Source of the DNA: Clostridia bacterium
GTDB lineage: Bacteria; Bacillota_E; RBS10-35; JAJYVN01
Direction: 5' to 3'
DNA length: 7,938 nt
NCBI GenBank assembly: GCA_027335515.1
Contig: DAHWHT010000017.1
Coordinates: forward strand, 1-7,938
Below are positions 5,772 to 7,938 of this stretch, in pieces. Positions within the stretch are counted from its first letter, which is position 1. Every line of letters starts with the position of its first letter. A program made the position numbers and the translations under genes. Under the pieces are notes generated by a model. The model was not told where the DNA came from. It ran no database searches and saw only the letters and a list, made by a program, of their open reading frames with translations.

Positions 5772-6321
5772 CGCGCCGCCTCCCCCGCCACAGCCCGCAC
5801 TCGGTCACAACCCAATCCACGGTCTGGTCCCAGGGATCCACCGGCAGGCGCGCCGTCAGTTGCCCCTGAAAACACAGCCCGATGCGCACGCAATCCGGTC
5901 GGACCTCGGCCAGGAAGCGGTCGTAGTGGCCGCCGCCACGGCCGAGCCGCCCACCCGTGCGATCAAACCCCAGGCCCGGCACCAGCACCGCGTCCAGGGC
6001 CAGAGCATCCAGCGGCGCCAGGGCCGCGAGTTCCCAGTGCGAGCCGGGCGAAGCGGCGCGCCGTGCCTGAAGTCCCCGGCCGACCACCAGCGGCAGGGCC
6101 AGCGCGACGCCGGCGGCCCGCAGGGCACGGGTCAGGTCGGCCGTCTGCGGCTCCCGCGCCAGCGCATCGTAGGCGAGGATCCACCCGCAGCGCCGCAGCA
6201 ACGGCGACCCCAGCAGGCGATCGCCAAGGGTGCGGCTAAAGCGGCGGACATCCGCGGGCGTCAGGGTCCGCCGCCAGGCCTGCAGCCGCTGCCGCGATTC
6301 GGCCTTGTCGGCGGTGCTCAC
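5755..6321 (-). CDS. 5-formyltetrahydrofolate cyclo-ligase (5,10-methenyl-THF synthetase)
   Basis: 188-aa cytosolic enzyme. It converts 5-formyl-tetrahydrofolate to 5,10-methenyl-tetrahydrofolate using ATP, returning the stored or inhibitory folate to one-carbon metabolism. It shows the family layout: a basic N-terminal helix (KAESRQRLQAWRR), AYDALAREPQT, the strand VALALPLVV, and the signature VLVPGLGFDRTGGRLGRGG (112-130) followed by HYDRFL. The signature is nearly canonical; His replaces the first Tyr of the usual GYYDRFL. The E-P pair that normally precedes the domain core is not obvious in SHWELAALAPLDA. The length is normal. The GTG start overlaps the stop of the biotin protein gene by GTGA (4 bp), so translation is coupled. 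Confidence 0.93.
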   Translation of the reverse strand: MSTADKAESRQRLQAWRRTLTPADVRRFSRTLGDRLLGSPLLRRCGWILAYDALAREPQTADLTRALRAAGVALALPLVVGRGLQARRAASPGSHWELAALAPLDALALDAVLVPGLGFDRTGGRLGRGGGHYDRFLAEVRPDCVRIGLCFQGQLTARLPVDPWDQTVDWVVTECGLWRGRRRVGAGG

Positions 6322-6695
6322 CCCAGCACCACCAGCACTTGGCGGGCCGCGACCTGGTCCCCGCGGTCCACGCGCACCTCCCGCACCGTGCCGGCCCGGG
6401 GCGCGGGGATGTCATTGTCCATCTTCATCGCCTCAAGCACGAGCAGGACGTCCCCGGCCGCCACCGTCTGGCCCTGCGCCACCCGCACCTCCGTCACCAC
6501 CCCCGGCAGCGGCGCCAGCACATCCGCGTCCGAACCCGCGCCGGCGGGCGGCGGCGCGGAAACGGGGGAGGGGGCCGGCGCGGAAACCGCAGGCGGCGGC
6601 CCTCCCGCAGGGGCGGCCGCCGGGGATTCCGGTCCGAGTTCCTCGACCGTGACCTCGTACGCCCGACCGTTCACTGTGATCCGCAACCGCTGCAC
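6318..6695 (-). CDS. Biotin carboxyl carrier protein of an acyl-CoA carboxylase/decarboxylase
   Basis: 125-aa carrier that holds biotin and moves the carboxyl group between partner subunits. The N-terminus LRITVNGRAYEVTVEEL is typical of the small carriers of methylmalonyl-CoA/oxaloacetate decarboxylases and propionyl-CoA carboxylases. A flexible Ala/Pro-rich linker (about 23-56) follows. The biotinyl domain (57-125) contains EAMKM with the biotin-accepting Lys91, plus the paired turn motifs APLPG and APRAG. GTG at 6695 is used because it matches the usual N-terminus. GTG at 6707 and TTG at 6686 are alternatives, and no start has an ideal ribosome-binding site. It lies 16 bp after the small gene and overlaps the folate gene by 4 bp. 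Together with the carboxyltransferase upstream it forms one module. Confidence 0.93.
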   Translation of the reverse strand: MQRLRITVNGRAYEVTVEELGPESPAAAPAGGPPPAVSAPAPSPVSAPPPAGAGSDADVLAPLPGVVTEVRVAQGQTVAAGDVLLVLEAMKMDNDIPAPRAGTVREVRVDRGDQVAARQVLVVLG

Positions 6696-6711
6696 CGTCG
6701 CTGCCACACCC

Positions 6712-6936
6712 CTAGCGAGCCGAGTGGGTCTGCCGTTGCGCCCGGCGGCCGGCCCGCACCGCATCCAGTCGGCCGGCCAGGGCCCAGACGCGAGGCCCGA
6801 TCGCGGCCGGCGCCACCGCGGTCACGACCGGGCGGCGCAAACCGAGGCCGCGCGCCGCATGCACCGCCGCCGCCAGGACGACCAAGAGTTCCTCCGGCTC
6901 CGGCGGCCCGCCGGTCGCGTCCACCGCCGCGCTCAC
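6712..6936 (-). CDS. Small soluble carboxylase-associated protein, resembling an OadG/MmdD tail
   Basis: 74-aa protein starting at GTG 6936, which overlaps the stop of the carboxyltransferase gene by GTGA. It ends with TAG 16 bp before the biotin carrier start. This position is where oxaloacetate and methylmalonyl-CoA decarboxylase operons often encode the gamma/delta subunit (OadG/MmdD). There is no membrane segment. The visible pattern is PEPEELLVVLAAAVHAARG (12-30), LRRPVVTAV (33-41) and VWALAGRLDAV (50-60). From memory it resembles the cytoplasmic tail of clostridial OadG-like subunits: an E-L-V-A-V-I-x-A-A-V helix, a basic strand, then W-A-x-A-G-R near the end. The start of the helix is also loosely like the epsilon subunit of actinobacterial acyl-CoA carboxylases. 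A role in holding the carrier to the carboxyltransferase is an inference. The frame stays open upstream to about 7776, but that part is only a shadow of the carboxyltransferase gene. Confidence 0.7.
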   Translation of the reverse strand: MSAAVDATGGPPEPEELLVVLAAAVHAARGLGLRRPVVTAVAPAAIGPRVWALAGRLDAVRAGRRAQRQTHSAR

Positions 6937-7938
6937 AGCGGCAGGTTCCCGTGCCTGCGCGCCGGCGGCTCCTGGCGCTTCTGAGCCAGCGCGTCGAGCG
7001 TACGCCGCAGCCACGGGCGGGTCTCCGCCGGATCCAGCACGGCGTCGACATAGCCACGGGCCGCGGCGACGTACGGATGGGCAAACGTCTCCCGATACTC
7101 CGCCACCAGACGATCGCGGGCGGCCGCCGGATCGGGGGCCGCGGCGATCTCGCGCCTGAAGATGATGTTGCAGGCCGGCTCCGGACCCATCACGGCGATC
7201 TCCGCACCCGGCCAGGCGATCGCGAAGTCGGCGCCCAGCCCGCGGCTGCACATGGCGATGTAGGCGCCGCCATACGCCTTGCGCACCACGACACTGATCT
7301 TGGGTACCGTCGCCTCGGCGTACGCATACAGCACCTTGGCGCCGTGGCGGATGATCCCTCCATGCTCCTGATCCGTACCGGGCAGGTAGCCGGGCGTGTC
7401 CACCAGGGTCACCAGCGGCAGGTTGAACGCGTCGCAGGTGCGCACAAAGCGCGCGATCTTCTCCGACGACGCGATATCCAGACAACCGGCGAGTATCCGC
7501 GGCTGGTTCGCCACCACGCCGACGGGGCGCCCACCAAGGCGGCCCAGCCCCACGAGGGCGTTCTGGGCCCAGGCCGCGTGAACCTCCAGGAAGGACTCCG
7601 GGTCGACGATGCCCTGGATCACCGCGCGCATATCGTATTGCCGGTTGGGCTCGGCCGGCACGGCGGTGCGCAGATCGGGGACCGGTCCCCCATCGGGCGC
7701 CGCCGCCTGCGTTGGCGGGTCCTCCAGATTGTTGGCCGGGAGGTAACCGAGCAGGGCCCGCACCTGCGCCAGACACCGCGCCTCGTCCGACTCCAGGAAA
7801 TGGCAGACCCCGGAGCGCGCCGCGTGCACCTGCGCGCCACCCAGCGCGTCGTGGGTCAGCGACTGACCCAGCACGGCCCGCACCACATCCGGACCGGTGA
7901 TATACATCTGGGACACACCGGCCACCATGAACACGAAA
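6933..7938 (-). CDS. Acyl-CoA carboxylase/decarboxylase carboxyltransferase subunit (PccB/MmdA type), C-terminal part
   Basis: The gene enters from the right edge; about 335 C-terminal residues of an expected roughly 510 are present. The first visible residues (FVFMVAGVSQMYITGPDVV) continue a known family block, so the GTG at 7934 is internal and not the start. Crotonase-fold landmarks include LGGAQVHAARSGV, the interdomain YLPANN, VGVVANQP, VDTPGYLPGTDQEHGGII, RKAYGGAYIAMCSR, and GNLPL at the end, matching the usual G-N-I-P-L tail. The subunit transfers a carboxyl group between biotin and an acyl-CoA (propionyl/methylmalonyl-CoA type). Sequence alone does not separate carboxylase from decarboxylase. 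One oddity is IAVMGPEPACNIIF, where GPEGA(V/A)NIIF is usual. It is followed at once by the small protein and the biotin carrier. No biotin carboxylase or OadB-type membrane subunit is in the window. Confidence 0.95.
   Translation of the reverse strand, partial: FVFMVAGVSQMYITGPDVVRAVLGQSLTHDALGGAQVHAARSGVCHFLESDEARCLAQVRALLGYLPANNLEDPPTQAAAPDGGPVPDLRTAVPAEPNRQYDMRAVIQGIVDPESFLEVHAAWAQNALVGLGRLGGRPVGVVANQPRILAGCLDIASSEKIARFVRTCDAFNLPLVTLVDTPGYLPGTDQEHGGIIRHGAKVLYAYAEATVPKISVVVRKAYGGAYIAMCSRGLGADFAIAWPGAEIAVMGPEPACNIIFRREIAAAPDPAAARDRLVAEYRETFAHPYVAAARGYVDAVLDPAETRPWLRRTLDALAQKRQEPPARRHGNLPL

Noticed and set aside
3330..6239. A 969-codon open frame on the plus strand
   Set aside because: It runs antisense to four well-supported genes. 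Its translation is Arg/Pro/Gln/Ser-rich with no recognisable domain, and there is no ribosome-binding site at its start. Such frames are common in GC-rich DNA.
5461..6984. A 507-codon open frame on the plus strand
   Set aside because: It is antisense to the DUF624, folate, biotin carrier and small carboxylase genes, with no domain and no start signal.
6937..7776. Upstream part of the minus-strand frame that contains the 74-aa gene
   Set aside because: This part overlaps the carboxyltransferase gene in another frame and has Gly/Arg/Pro-rich shadow composition. Only the last 74 codons, after the GTGA overlap, look like a gene.

Overview
The window is a GC-rich bacterial segment. It most likely comes from a deep-branching, high-GC, spore-forming member of the Bacillota, of the Symbiobacterium / Thermaerobacter / Limnochorda / Sulfobacillus type. 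This is inferred from the base composition, strong GGAGG-like ribosome-binding sites, frequent GTG starts, a CCA-encoding tRNA-Val gene and a gene resembling SspF-type small acid-soluble spore proteins. The exact taxon cannot be fixed from this sequence alone.

Left end (1-600): the first 33 codons of an IS1634/IS4-like transposase run leftward off the edge. A gene-free stretch of about 370 bp follows. It holds three exact direct copies of an 11-bp word (GCGTAGTACCT in the transposase orientation) and a perfect 13-bp hairpin. Next comes a complete tRNA-Val(TAC) on the minus strand with a near-consensus housekeeping promoter.

Middle (600-1935): a cation/Ca2+ exchanger-like membrane protein (minus) is divergent from a small spore-protein-like gene (plus). 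The roughly 96-bp gap between them carries a sequence matching the forespore sigma-F -10 consensus. The plus-strand gene is convergent with the large minus-strand block, and a GC-rich hairpin lies between the two stop codons.

Right (1934-7938): seven complete genes and one cut by the window edge lie head to tail on the minus strand. In transcription order they are: the C-terminal two thirds of an acyl-CoA carboxyltransferase (PccB/MmdA type), a 74-aa protein overlapping its stop codon, a biotin carrier protein with EAMKM, 5-formyltetrahydrofolate cyclo-ligase, a DUF624/YesL-like membrane protein, an LD-carboxypeptidase (peptidase S66), a divergent YchF-like P-loop protein with a TGS-like C-terminus, and an unidentified membrane protein with a coiled-coil tail. 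The last has its own perfect TATAAT box, so it may be a separate unit. The first six are tightly packed, with 4-bp GTGA overlaps, one 17-bp overlap and gaps of only 6-16 bp, so they are probably one operon. The first three form a biotin-dependent carboxylase/decarboxylase module; no biotin carboxylase or membrane decarboxylase subunit is visible here. The later genes (folate salvage, cell-wall peptide recycling, translation-associated NTPase) have no obvious shared pathway.

I see no clearly new multi-gene system. The best leads are the repeated word upstream of the transposase, the small soluble carboxylase-associated protein that resembles an OadG tail without its membrane anchor, the YchF-like protein lacking the usual switch regions, and the spore-protein-like gene with an altered protease site and a forespore-type promoter candidate.
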